Positions 1-8,207 of a stretch of DNA of 34,271 nucleotides are shown here, piece by piece (the first letter of the stretch is position 1; each line of letters opens with the position of its first letter). The notes under the pieces are model-generated. The model saw only the letters and a list, made by a program, of their open reading frames with translations, was not told where the DNA came from and did no database searches. The position numbers and the translations under genes were made by a program. The stretch is from Spirochaetia bacterium (lineage in GTDB: Bacteria; Spirochaetota; Leptospiria; Leptospirales; Leptonemataceae), in NCBI GenBank assembly GCA_009885105.1, contig VFLI01000093.1:1-34271 (forward strand). Direction: 5' to 3'.

Positions 1-362
1 AAGCGCGATCCGTACACAACATCCGCCCTGCCTTCTGTTATTGGCTTTAGTATATGTATATATTCATTGGGATCGTACTCCAGATCCGCATCCTGAATGA
101 TAACAACATCTCCGGTACAGCGGGCGATACCTGTGCGCAGAGCCGCCCCTTTGCCCTGGTTCTTTTCGTGAAGATAGACATGTATCGATTTCCCTTCGCA
201 TTGCGATAAAAGGTCTCTGGTTCCGTCTGTGGAAAAATCGTCTACGATGATAATTTCCCGTTCATTAAATTGGTCAGGTAAATGGACTTCGGAAACTCTT
301 CGCAGGATCTCAAGAATGGTCCCCCGTTCATTAAAAACTGGAATCAATATCGATAATTTCAT
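1..362 (-). CDS. GT2 family glycosyltransferase (DPM1/polyprenyl-phosphate type), 3' end outside window
   Basis: Only the N-terminal 120 codons are present; the gene runs off the left edge. The translation begins [15 protein letters not shown] and continues through [27 protein letters not shown] and [16 protein letters not shown]. These are the nucleotide-binding motifs of family 2 glycosyltransferases, and the DADLEYDP metal-binding stretch is typical of dolichyl- or undecaprenyl-phosphate mannose/glucose synthases. Such enzymes move a sugar from a nucleotide sugar to a polyprenyl phosphate at the inner face of the cytoplasmic membrane. The ATG start has a good Shine-Dalgarno sequence (GGGAG, about 8 bases upstream). 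The gene lies 25 bases downstream of a multipass membrane protein on the same strand, so the two are probably co-transcribed. The exact sugar and the C-terminal membrane segments cannot be judged. Confidence 0.9.
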   Translation of the reverse strand, partial: MKLSILIPVFNERGTILEILRRVSEVHLPDQFNEREIIIVDDFSTDGTRDLLSQCEGKSIHVYLHEKNQGKGAALRTGIARCTGDVVIIQDADLEYDPNEYIHILKPITEGRADVVYGSR

Positions 363-387
363 TAATAATCTCCCGGATACAATTTAG

Positions 388-1899
388 TCAATCAGGTCCA
401 TGGCCTGCAGATGACTCATTTTTGTTCGCTTCCCTTCTTACAAAAATGAGATACGACGAAATTCTATATTTATTCCTCTTTTCAAGCATGAATCTGCCCC
501 TTGTGACAGTATCAATCAGGTTTTTCTCCTCATCATTATTGGTCCGATTTTCCAGAATATAAGTTATTCGCTTAATAGACGGATTCTCTAAAATCCTGGT
601 CAAAATCCTTTTTTCCTGCTCTTCCGTTCGCAAACAGAAAATGGATTTTCTGAGGTGCTCCAATCCGAGGGAGCCGCATAGGACCTCACTCTTGACCAGC
701 AACGTGTCTGGATTGCCTTCCATGGCAGTAACCTGAACGTTCTTCAATTCTCTGGCAAAAAAAATCCAGCCGATGGAAATGAATATACCAAAAAGTATCG
801 CGAATGAATAAGAAATTTTTTCCATTACGGCGAGGTATTTCTTTTTTTCCGGTCTATAAAATTCATAAGATATAATCAATCCTGGAATGATTTCAAGAAG
901 ATGATACCTTGCCGTGAATGTAGCTCCATCGTTAGGAGCGGACAGGGATACCATTATAAATTGAGATATAAAAACAAGGCAGGCGAATAATGCAACGCTG
1001 CTCAAATCCCTGTATTTTCTTGTTAAATATATCAGCGAGAGCAAAAGGTAAGGAGAACAAAAAAATAGACCAAACTTATATCCGGAATCAGTTTTATTAA
1101 ACAAAGACATAGAAACAATGCGAAGCAATCTCTCTGATAATGTAAGCTTTTGGTCGAAATTGAAAAAATATCTGGGTCCCAGAAAATGGCTATAGCTGTA
1201 AATGTTCCAGGAGAAAAAAAGAAAAACGGGCAGAACGCTCAAAGCAATAACCAAAAATGATCCTAACTTAACGGATTCTTTTCTTCTTATCGCTACTATC
1301 AATAGACCGAAAAAACATGATGCAATAAATAAAATCGATTCCAATCTCAGCCATGCGGCCACGGACAACAAGAAAAATCCCGTAAAAAGCCAGGTATTCT
1401 TTGGATTATTTAAATGAAAAACAAAAAAAGAAAATCCGGTCGAACATAGAAAAAAGAATAGAGAACTCTCATTCAAATCGTAAAGAGTGGCGATCAGTAT
1501 TGATGAAAAAAAATACAGGAAGCAAAATGAAGCCGGTATCCCTGCTGCCTTTTTAAGGAATCGAAAAGAAAAGAAATAAAACAATGAAGCGAAGATTGGA
1601 ATCGACTGAATTCCGATTTTGATAATAAAGCCAGAAAAAAAACTGAACAGCACGGGATACTGTCCGATATATTTTCCATTGACAAATTTGGAAAACACCC
1701 CGTTGAAAATAAAACCGGAATAATCTGGATCCGCCCAGTGGCCGGGATACAGAATCGTCTCGGACTGAAAATTCTGCGTAAAAAGAGAATGCCCCTGAAT
1801 CGCTTTCAAGAGAGGATCGGCGATAAATGTCCCTTCCCGATCGATAAGTATTTGACAGACAATCTGGATCACGATCAAAAAAGCTATTAAAATATTCAT
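388..1899 (-). CDS. multipass integral membrane protein, possibly a GT-C-type glycosyltransferase
   Basis: A 503-residue protein that is almost wholly hydrophobic over residues 1-380, with about ten predicted membrane segments, followed by a charged C-terminal region of about 120 residues. The first hydrophobic helix is followed by an acidic loop (DREGTFIADP) that resembles the position of the catalytic Asp/Glu in the first extracytoplasmic loop of GT-C enzymes such as PMT or ArnT. This is suggestive only. The neighbour is a polyprenyl-phosphate sugar synthase, which typically makes the lipid-linked donor that GT-C enzymes use, so a role in cell-surface glycosylation is reasonable. I do not recognise a specific family from memory. 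Gene reality is well supported by length and composition; function is an inference. Confidence 0.75.
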   Translation of the reverse strand: MNILIAFLIVIQIVCQILIDREGTFIADPLLKAIQGHSLFTQNFQSETILYPGHWADPDYSGFIFNGVFSKFVNGKYIGQYPVLFSFFSGFIIKIGIQSIPIFASLFYFFSFRFLKKAAGIPASFCFLYFFSSILIATLYDLNESSLFFFLCSTGFSFFVFHLNNPKNTWLFTGFFLLSVAAWLRLESILFIASCFFGLLIVAIRRKESVKLGSFLVIALSVLPVFLFFSWNIYSYSHFLGPRYFFNFDQKLTLSERLLRIVSMSLFNKTDSGYKFGLFFCSPYLLLSLIYLTRKYRDLSSVALFACLVFISQFIMVSLSAPNDGATFTARYHLLEIIPGLIISYEFYRPEKKKYLAVMEKISYSFAILFGIFISIGWIFFARELKNVQVTAMEGNPDTLLVKSEVLCGSLGLEHLRKSIFCLRTEEQEKRILTRILENPSIKRITYILENRTNNDEEKNLIDTVTRGRFMLEKRNKYRISSYLIFVRREANKNESSAGHGPD

Positions 1900-1929
1900 T
1901 ATTTTCTTTTTCGACCTGTGTAGTAAAAA

Positions 1930-2846
1930 ACGACCTTTACGGCTATTCGATTTTTTTTATTGGACAATACAGAGAGTACTGAAACCAGGCGCCTTACGGT
2001 CAATCAGAAAAAGACTGGAAATCTTGGACAGAGGCTGTATTACCGTTCGCGACCTATGGTTCTGAAGACACTGATACGACCGAGAGCTTAAATTTTACGC
2101 CCAGTTTTATTCCGAAAAATCGAATATCTGCAGAGCTGCTCCGTTTCAATCAAACCTTTTGAAAAGACAACTGTGATTTTTGAGGCCGATATGTTTAATG
2201 TAAGGCGCCCGAATCGGACGAAAATATCTATTGAAAAACCGCTGCGTTTTTTCTGAAATGAATGCTCATTCACTCTCGACCATGCACAGCTCACAGGCTC
2301 AGCAAAATCCAATTTTCATCGTATGGATTGCGCATAAATTCCATACTAATGGATCTATTTCTGATGATGGGCTGGCAGGAATTTGGCACGGAATCCGTTT
2401 ATGCCTCTTTCGTGTATCGATCACGATCCTTCAGCTGTGATAGTAACGCGGCGCACAATTAATTTACTGTAAGCGGATTTTTCTGTACGGAAGACAATCG
2501 GGCTTGATTATTGCGCCTGTGTGAATATTGACAGGTTCTCGCGCACCAATCATGTATATATGATTATTATTGCCGCTGCGCGGCCCAGTTGACTCGAATA
2601 TAAAAGAGCTTAAATGGATTGAAATCCTCCGGGTGGAATCGCCGGGCAAACATCAATCCTGCCAGATGACCGGAACAGTGAAGATCGCATGAGGATATTT
2701 TTCAAGAAAGTCATGTCAGTAACTGGTGCAGAGGGATTGATGGCGAAAATTTCTCTCAAATCCCGGCCGGTATAACGGGCTTTGTGTATTTTGGCTGGCA
2801 ATGTAGACAATTTTTGATGGCAAATATCATCGCTATTGTTGCATAA
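1930..2846 (+). pseudogene. decayed coding region, frame-hopping, unidentified
   Basis: This is most of the 1,070-base stretch without an intact gene. On the plus strand, protein-like segments follow one another in changing frames. About 1945-2256 has one internal stop and contains FEKTTVIFEADMFNVRRPN. About 2325-2460 contains GWQEFGTESVYASFVYRS. Positions 2473-2592 contain SVRKTIGLDYCACVNIDRFS, 2597-2692 contain NIKELKWIEILRVESPGK, and 2685-2846 contain SQIPAGITGFVYFGWQ. The last three each shift frame by one base. The segments have normal amino-acid composition but no start codon or continuous frame. I read this as an old gene broken by several small indels; I do not recognise the family. 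Chance open frames remain possible. Confidence 0.35.
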
Positions 2847-2935
2847 AAAAAACCTACTGGTGTTGAATCATGCGGCTTCAGTCATTCTGGATCGATCCGG
2901 ATCTTGATCCACATTCCATCACATGATAATTTCAT

Positions 2936-2965
2936 TTGACAATCCCGTTATCCTTCCCAGAATAA
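2936..2965 (+). promoter_or_regulatory. candidate sigma-70 promoter for the Cys-rich protein gene
   Basis: A perfect TTGACA (2936-2941) is followed after 18 bases by GAATAA (2960-2965), a weak -10. The ATG follows at 2970. If this is the promoter, the transcript would start at or near the start codon, which fits the absence of a Shine-Dalgarno sequence there. The -10 is poor, so confidence is limited. Confidence 0.35.
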
Positions 2966-2969
2966 GAAA

Positions 2970-3248
2970 ATGCAAAAAAACATTCTTATTATTCTCTCTC
3001 TCATCGTTTGCAGCCTTTCATTCACGATGCCCATCCATGCTGACGGATGCTATATATGCCAGGGAAAACCGGATACTTTTGTAAAGTTCACCGGTTTCGA
3101 TAATTTTGACAAACGAAAAAAAGCAGAAGCCTGCGGCTGCCGCGTCGGGGGCACAACGTCCTCCTGTGCCGCCGCCAATCAGACAATTCTCTGCGAGGTC
3201 AGCCGGCTGTTCAGCATGGATCGATATTTATCCTTCACCGGCAGATAG
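2970..3248 (+). CDS. small secreted cysteine-rich protein
   Basis: A 92-residue protein with a clear signal peptide: a Lys at position 3, a hydrophobic core at residues 4-20 and a probable cleavage after HADG or PIHA. The mature part is short and contains six cysteines in the patterns GCYIC, ACGC and separate SSC and ILC, which suggests disulfides or metal binding in the periplasm or outside the cell. The absence of a Leu/Ile-x-x-Cys lipobox argues against a lipoprotein. There is no recognisable Shine-Dalgarno sequence. The stop codon lies 2 bases before the GTG of the GAF-SpoIIE phosphatase, and its last codons form one arm of a perfect inverted repeat, so the two genes are likely translationally coupled. 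No family is recognised. Confidence 0.7.
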   Translation: MQKNILIILSLIVCSLSFTMPIHADGCYICQGKPDTFVKFTGFDNFDKRKKAEACGCRVGGTTSSCAAANQTILCEVSRLFSMDRYLSFTGR

Positions 3249-3266
3249 TTGTGAAGGATAAATATC
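3223..3266 (+). repeat. perfect 16-bp inverted repeat across a gene junction
   Basis: GATATTTATCCTTCAC (3223-3238) and GTGAAGGATAAATATC (3251-3266) are exact reverse complements separated by 12 bases. The left arm encodes the C-terminus of the Cys-rich protein. The right arm begins exactly with the GTG start codon of the phosphatase gene and encodes its first residues. The hairpin has a low GC content and no T-run after it, so it does not look like an intrinsic terminator. It could hide the start codon until ribosomes finish the upstream gene, or bind a regulator. Confidence 0.8.
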
Positions 3267-4600
3267 TGGAAAACTTTATATTAAAAGCTTCCCGGGAGGA
3301 GCTCGTTGATGAACTGCGAAAAAGCGCCGCTCTTCTCAAAATAAACGAACTGATCAGTTCCTCTCTCAATGTCGCCGATGTTTTGAAAACCGTTCTGGCG
3401 CAGGCATTGATTCTCACAGAAGCAGGATCCGCTTCCATTTTTCTCATCAACAGCGAAAAGCAGTGCCTGGAATTTGCGGCAACAACTGACGACTATTCGG
3501 ATGACTTAAAAAATATCACAGTGCCAATCGGCAAAGGAATATCCGGATTTGTCGCGCAGACAGGCGAACTGGTGAACCTGGCCGATGTGCAGAATGACAC
3601 ACGATTCTATTCCGGCGTGGATCAGCAGACGGGCAATCAGACCAAATCGTATCTCTGCGTTGCGTTGCGAACGCAAGGAGAAATCATCGGCACAACCCAG
3701 CTCATGAACAAGGCAGGCGGCAATTTCACAGACTCTGATGAACGAGTGATGATGGGATTCGCGAATCTTTCTGCCATCGCCATTGAGAAGGCCCTTCTCC
3801 ATGAGAAGGCGATGGAGAAAGAACGGCTGGAAAAAGAGAATCTCCGCATGCGCACGGAACTGGATGTGGCGAAAAAAATTCAGTCGCTGGTTCTGCCGCT
3901 TAAAGAAGAATTGATTCGATGCGAAGGTCTGGAAGTAGCTGCCCGAATGGAAACGGCCACTGAAGTCGGCGGGGATTTTTATGAGGTTCTGCCGTATGAA
4001 GACGGCTCCACCTATTTTGCAATCGGCGATGTGACCGATCACGGACTCGCTTCCGGACTGGTCATGCTGATGGTTCAGGCCGCGTTTCGCACTGCCATAA
4101 CCCGAAAAAACCCGAATCTGCAGGAAGTCCTCAAGCAGATCAACACGGTATTATTCGGGAATGTCCAGACGCGGATGAAGGATCTTCGCAATATGACTCT
4201 GACGCTGTTGCGCCACAGAAACGGCAGTTTTACTCTGACGGGTTATCATGAAAGCATCCTGGTCTACAGAAAGAAGTCGGACAGGATTGAAGAATTCGAC
4301 ACTTCGGATCTAGGAATTTATGTCGGCATGCTCGACGATATGAGCGCCATGACGGGGCAGTCCACAATCAAAATGCACACCGGCGATATCATGCTCCTTT
4401 ACACAGACGGATCCGTTGAAGCGGAAAATAATGCACGTGAACTTTTCGGAATTCAACGGCTGCAGAATTCCCTTCTGTCAAGAAAGAACCAGAACTGTTC
4501 GGCCATCGTGAACGGAATAGTCGATGATGTGTACGCCTGGATCGGCGATGCCGTGGTGTATGACGATATCACACTTCTTGTGATCCGCAGAACCACCTGA
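3251..4600 (+). CDS. GAF domain - SpoIIE/RsbU-type PP2C serine phosphatase
   Basis: A 449-residue cytoplasmic signalling protein. Residues about 30-185 form a GAF domain (IGKGISGFVAQTGELVNLAD), residues 186-215 a coiled linker and residues 216-449 a SpoIIE phosphatase domain. Metal-binding acidic residues are visible at D242 (EVGGDFYE), D260 (IGDVTDHG), D386 (LYTDGSVEA) and D438/D439 (YDDITLLVI). The family dephosphorylates anti-anti-sigma factors (SpoIIAA/RsbV type) in partner-switching pathways, and the GAF domain would sense a small ligand or partner. No anti-sigma or STAS gene is present in the window. The GTG start is the only in-frame start near the N-terminus and has no Shine-Dalgarno sequence. 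It sits at the edge of a perfect hairpin 2 bases after the Cys-rich gene. Confidence 0.93.
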   Translation: MKDKYLENFILKASREELVDELRKSAALLKINELISSSLNVADVLKTVLAQALILTEAGSASIFLINSEKQCLEFAATTDDYSDDLKNITVPIGKGISGFVAQTGELVNLADVQNDTRFYSGVDQQTGNQTKSYLCVALRTQGEIIGTTQLMNKAGGNFTDSDERVMMGFANLSAIAIEKALLHEKAMEKERLEKENLRMRTELDVAKKIQSLVLPLKEELIRCEGLEVAARMETATEVGGDFYEVLPYEDGSTYFAIGDVTDHGLASGLVMLMVQAAFRTAITRKNPNLQEVLKQINTVLFGNVQTRMKDLRNMTLTLLRHRNGSFTLTGYHESILVYRKKSDRIEEFDTSDLGIYVGMLDDMSAMTGQSTIKMHTGDIMLLYTDGSVEAENNARELFGIQRLQNSLLSRKNQNCSAIVNGIVDDVYAWIGDAVVYDDITLLVIRRTT

Positions 4601-4641
4601 AGGAAAAAAATAAGACAATACCCTATTTAAAGAACCAGAAG

Positions 4642-4769
4642 TTCACGCAGAGAAACGCAGAGACCGCGGGTCTGGCAAAAGATCAAAGAAGAACGCCGGC
4701 GTCCCGAAACACATGCAATTCTTTTCTTCTACCCTTTTTCCCTGCGCCCTTCTGCGATCTCTGCGTGAA
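4642..4769. repeat. long imperfect inverted repeat, ACGCAGAGA type
   Basis: The left arm at 4642-4663 (TTCACGCAGAGAAACGCAGA...) and the right arm at 4751-4769 (TCTGCGATCTCTGCGTGAA) are reverse complements with a one- to two-base slip, about 87 bases apart. Inside lie purine-rich AAAGAAGAA and pyrimidine-rich TTCTTTTCTTCT tracts that can pair partly, so the whole could fold into one long hairpin. CGCAGAGA-rich units of this kind are known to me as dispersed intergenic repeats in many bacterial genomes. It lies between the convergent phosphatase and fasciclin genes, where it could also act as a bidirectional 3' end. Confidence 0.65.
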
Positions 4770-4792
4770 AAATTCTCAGCTCTTGCGTGGCG

Positions 4793-5320
4793 TCAATTTG
4801 CAGGAGGAAGAAGCACTGCATCAATCACATGGATCACACCGTTTCCAGCAGGAATCGTTGCAACGATGTTGGCGCCGTTGATCGTGATTTTACCGTTTTT
4901 AATTTCAACGTTGATATCTTTTCGATTCGCCATGCCGTAGGTTCCATTCTCCATAGTTGAAGCATTCAGAACCCCGACAAAAACATGGTATTCCAGAATA
5001 TTCTGTAGATCATTCTTCTTTGAGGAAGCCAGCAGACCATCAACCGTTCCCGGCGGCAGTTTTTCAAATGCGGCATTTGTGGGAGCAAAGACCGTGAATG
5101 GACCAGTGCTGGCCAGAACATCCACATAGTCGGCCGCTTTTACAGCGGCTACAAGAGTCGTATGGTCCTTGGAACCGGCGGCTATCTGAAGAATTGTCTG
5201 CTTGGAATCTTTATCATTGACAGCGCTGAAGCCCGGTCCAGCCGATGATTCGCTCTTACCGCAGTAGATCGAAAAAATTGCAACAATTAGAAATGCCATA
5301 GATTTAATAATATTTTTCAT
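4793..5320 (-). CDS. fasciclin (FAS1) domain lipoprotein
   Basis: A 175-residue secreted protein. The N-terminus has a lipoprotein signal (residues 1-19) with the lipobox FSIYC, Cys20 being the expected lipidation site; the relaxed sequence fits spirochaete lipoboxes. Residues about 45-175 are a single FAS1 domain with the characteristic GPFTVFAPTNAAFEKLP, LEYHVFVG and NGVIHVIDAVLLP motifs. FAS1 domains mediate adhesion or protein binding outside the cell, so the product is probably anchored on a membrane surface. The ATG at 5320 was chosen over an upstream in-frame start (5413) because a strong GGAGG lies 7 bases before it and because this places the signal peptide at the very N-terminus. 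It appears monocistronic. Confidence 0.93.
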   Translation of the reverse strand: MKNIIKSMAFLIVAIFSIYCGKSESSAGPGFSAVNDKDSKQTILQIAAGSKDHTTLVAAVKAADYVDVLASTGPFTVFAPTNAAFEKLPPGTVDGLLASSKKNDLQNILEYHVFVGVLNASTMENGTYGMANRKDINVEIKNGKITINGANIVATIPAGNGVIHVIDAVLLPPAN

Positions 5321-5445
5321 ACACTTCCTCCAAAATACATATTTTAAACACCGATTTTGCTTTTCAAGAAGAAATCCAGGAGTAGCGTGTCCGCAAAACA
5401 TGATTTTTATCATACTCTAAAACCGGCATTCTTGAGCCTGTCCTG

Positions 5446-6996
5446 TCAAACCGGAAAGATTCCATGTTTGTGAATGGGCCGGAGGACCTCTTTATTCCAG
5501 GCCATATCCAGCACTTTCTTTATAATACCGGCCGTGTCTCTGGGATCGATAATATCATCCACACCGAAAAGAGCGGCGGCACGATCCGCGCTGACTTCAT
5601 TCCTGTATGTGTCTTCCAGTTCTTTGCGTTTGGCGGCTGACTCGGCCGGCGGAAGCTCTCTGAGCCTTTTGCCGTACATTATATTGATGGCGCCTTCCGC
5701 GCCCATCAGAGCGATTTCCGCTGTCGGCCAGGCTGCGATATAATCCGGTTCAAAAGCTCTGCCGCACATAACAAAATAACCGGCTCCGTAGGCTTTGCGC
5801 ACGACCACTGTGATCTTAGGCACCGTGGCCCGGCTGACAGCAAAAAGCATTTTTGCGCCATGCCTGATGATGCCGGATCTTTCGACGCGGCTGCCGACCA
5901 GAAAACCTGGAACATCCTGCAGGAACAAAAGAGGGATGCCGAAAGCATCGCAGATCGTGATAAACCTGGCGGCTTTCACGGACGAATCGTTCTCCAGGAC
6001 TCCCCCCATAAAACTGCTCTGGTTCGCAACGATCCCGATTGGATATCCCCCGATCCGGCACAGGCTTGTAACAATCGATTTTCCGAATTCGGACATAATT
6101 TCAAAAACAGTTGAGCCGTCTGCGATGAGCGATATTACTTCTTTGATATCGAACGCCGTTGAAGGATCATCGGGCACGATTTCGAGCAGAAGGTCGTCTG
6201 TGCGAGCCGGGTCATGCAGATTTATTACCGGCGGCTTTTCACCGCAGTGCGACGGGAAAAAAGAGAGATATTTTCGTGTAAGGTCCATGGCATGCGAATC
6301 ATTCTCCGCTTCAATGTGCGCGACGCCGGACCGGCTCAAATGAACCTGCGAACCGCCGAGCTCCTGCTCTGTCACTTTCTCTCCCATCACGGCTTCCACG
6401 AGAGGCGGGCCTCCCAGAGCCAGAGTGCCCTGGTTCTTTACAATGATCACGCAGTCAGAAAGAGCCGGGATGTAAGCGGTACCGGCCGCTCCCGGACCCA
6501 TCACGACGCTTACCTGGGGCACGACGCCGCTTATGTTCACCTGCTCCCGGAACAGATAGCCCATGGTTGAGAAATAACTGCCGCCCAGCTCCTGCACACG
6601 CGCACCGCCGGAATCGATGAGCCAGACAATCGGTTTTTTTTGTTTGAGCGCCAGCTCTCGAATTCTGGCGCATTTTGCTTCACCGGTGCGGCCCATTGTG
6701 CCGGCAAGAACCGTAAAATCGTACGCGATGACAAATACTGTGCGGCTCTCAATATTTCCCCAGCCGGTCAGTACTCCGTCGGCGGGAACATGGTGATCTT
6801 TCAAATCCGCTGAGACTCCAGAATGATCCGCATGCAGCCCGATTTCAAAAAAAGATCCGGTGTCAAATAGTTTATCCAGCCTTTCGCGCACATTCAGGCG
6901 GCCTTTCTGCTTCTGCTTCTGCAGAGCTGCATCCCCGCCCATTCCTCTGTCGCGGGCTTTTTTTTCAGAAAGCGTCCTGAGACGATCCGGATTCAT
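5446..6996 (-). CDS. acyl-CoA carboxylase carboxyltransferase (beta) subunit, PccB/MccB family
   Basis: A 516-residue biotin-dependent carboxyltransferase subunit of normal length for the family. Visible features are the N-terminal KQKGRLNVRERLDKLFD, the DSGGARVQE loop, the oxyanion region VVMGPGAAGTAYIPALSD, and in the second half the glycine-rich FLQDVPGFLVGSRVE and RKAYGAGYFVMCGRAFEPD motifs. It transfers CO2 from carboxybiotin to an acyl-CoA such as propionyl-, methylcrotonyl- or another short branched acyl-CoA. The start overlaps the stop of the upstream acyl-CoA dehydrogenase by 4 bases (ATGA), so they are coupled. With an isovaleryl-CoA-dehydrogenase-like partner, methylcrotonyl-CoA in leucine breakdown is a candidate, although DSGGARVQE is nearer to PccB. 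The biotin carboxylase (alpha) subunit is not in the window. Confidence 0.93.
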   Translation of the reverse strand: MNPDRLRTLSEKKARDRGMGGDAALQKQKQKGRLNVRERLDKLFDTGSFFEIGLHADHSGVSADLKDHHVPADGVLTGWGNIESRTVFVIAYDFTVLAGTMGRTGEAKCARIRELALKQKKPIVWLIDSGGARVQELGGSYFSTMGYLFREQVNISGVVPQVSVVMGPGAAGTAYIPALSDCVIIVKNQGTLALGGPPLVEAVMGEKVTEQELGGSQVHLSRSGVAHIEAENDSHAMDLTRKYLSFFPSHCGEKPPVINLHDPARTDDLLLEIVPDDPSTAFDIKEVISLIADGSTVFEIMSEFGKSIVTSLCRIGGYPIGIVANQSSFMGGVLENDSSVKAARFITICDAFGIPLLFLQDVPGFLVGSRVERSGIIRHGAKMLFAVSRATVPKITVVVRKAYGAGYFVMCGRAFEPDYIAAWPTAEIALMGAEGAINIMYGKRLRELPPAESAAKRKELEDTYRNEVSADRAAALFGVDDIIDPRDTAGIIKKVLDMAWNKEVLRPIHKHGIFPV

Positions 6997-8153
6997 ATTT
7001 CATACCCGGATTGCTTGTAGACTTCGCGCGCAATGATCAATTTTTGAATCTGAGATGTGCCTCCGCCAATTTCTACAAGTTTGGCGTCGCGCATCAGACG
7101 CTCGACTTTGTATTCCCGCATGTATCCGTATCCTCCCAGAACTTGAATGGCATCCAGCGTTGACTTTACACTCGCTTCTGAAGCAAAAAGTTTGGAATAT
7201 GACGCATTCAGTGTGAGCTTTTCATTGTTCTGAAGTTTTCTTGCCGCCGAATACGCAAGAGATCTGGAAATGTAGAGATTCATGGAAATATCAGCAATCA
7301 TCGACTGAACCATCTGATGAGCCGCAAGTGGCACTCCGAATTGCTTTCTCTCCGTGGAATACTTCAGCGCGATATCCAGAGCTCCCTGTATCAGACCGAT
7401 CGGCAGACCGGAAAAAAGAGTCCTCTCCATATCCAGACCCTGCAGCGCATAATAACCGCCCTGGCCTTCCTGACCCAGAAGATTATCAGCCGGGATTTCG
7501 CAGTCTTCAAAGAACAGCTCCGTTGTCGGACTGGCCCGCATCCCCATTTTTTCCATAGGTTTGCCGCTGACAAAACCCGGCATCCCGCGTTCTACAATGA
7601 ACGCTGAAATACCCTTCACTCCTGGACCGCCGGTACGGACAAAAACAAGAAAAGTATCCGCAACACTTCCGTTTGTAATGAATGTCTTGGAGCCGTTCAG
7701 AATATAGGACGAACCTTTTTTTTCCGCCCGGGCCTGAAGTCCCATGGCATCCGATCCATAACCGGGTTCCGTAAGACAGAATGCCGCCAGCTTTTTTCCG
7801 GAGCAGAGGTCGGGCAGATATTTCTTGCGCTGGTCTGGATTGGAGAATTTATAAATATTGTGCGCGCCGATAAATGCATGGGCTCCGAAACTCAGCGCGG
7901 TTCCGCCGCAGTTCCTGGCCAGCTCCTCCATGACAAGCACGGCGGACAGATACGAGCCGCCCGCGCCGCCGTATTCTTCCGGTATGACAATCCCGAGAAG
8001 GCCTGAATCGCCCAGTGTTTTGAAAACACCGGAGGCAAATTTTTCATGACGATCCAGATCATCCGCTATTGGCGCGAGATCCCTGTCCGATATGGATCGA
8101 ACCAGTTCCTGTATGCTGCGTTCTTCATCTGTAAGACTGATAATTTCTTCCAT
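6993..8153 (-). CDS. acyl-CoA dehydrogenase, isovaleryl-CoA dehydrogenase-like
   Basis: A flavoprotein of 386 residues from the chosen start. It shows the family motifs FCLTEPGYGSDAMGLQ and FITNGSVADTFLVF (FAD and substrate binding), the TERKQFGVPLAAHQMVQ helix and the C-terminal GGYGYMREYKVERLMRDAK and GGGTSQIQKLIIAR signatures. At the position of the catalytic Glu of medium-chain dehydrogenase (YEGTSQIQ) it has Gly364. A Glu in helix G (E243, GLDMER) matches the catalytic base position of isovaleryl-CoA dehydrogenase. This supports a branched-chain substrate. The ATG at 8153 was preferred; a GTG at 8177 would add eight residues and neither has a strong Shine-Dalgarno sequence. It forms an operon with the carboxyltransferase gene. 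Confidence 0.92.
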   Translation of the reverse strand: MEEIISLTDEERSIQELVRSISDRDLAPIADDLDRHEKFASGVFKTLGDSGLLGIVIPEEYGGAGGSYLSAVLVMEELARNCGGTALSFGAHAFIGAHNIYKFSNPDQRKKYLPDLCSGKKLAAFCLTEPGYGSDAMGLQARAEKKGSSYILNGSKTFITNGSVADTFLVFVRTGGPGVKGISAFIVERGMPGFVSGKPMEKMGMRASPTTELFFEDCEIPADNLLGQEGQGGYYALQGLDMERTLFSGLPIGLIQGALDIALKYSTERKQFGVPLAAHQMVQSMIADISMNLYISRSLAYSAARKLQNNEKLTLNASYSKLFASEASVKSTLDAIQVLGGYGYMREYKVERLMRDAKLVEIGGGTSQIQKLIIAREVYKQSGYEI

Positions 8154-8207
8154 AGATTTACCAGAAAGTTCGGGCACGGCGAAAAAGTCGATCTCGATTG
8201 GCAGGGA

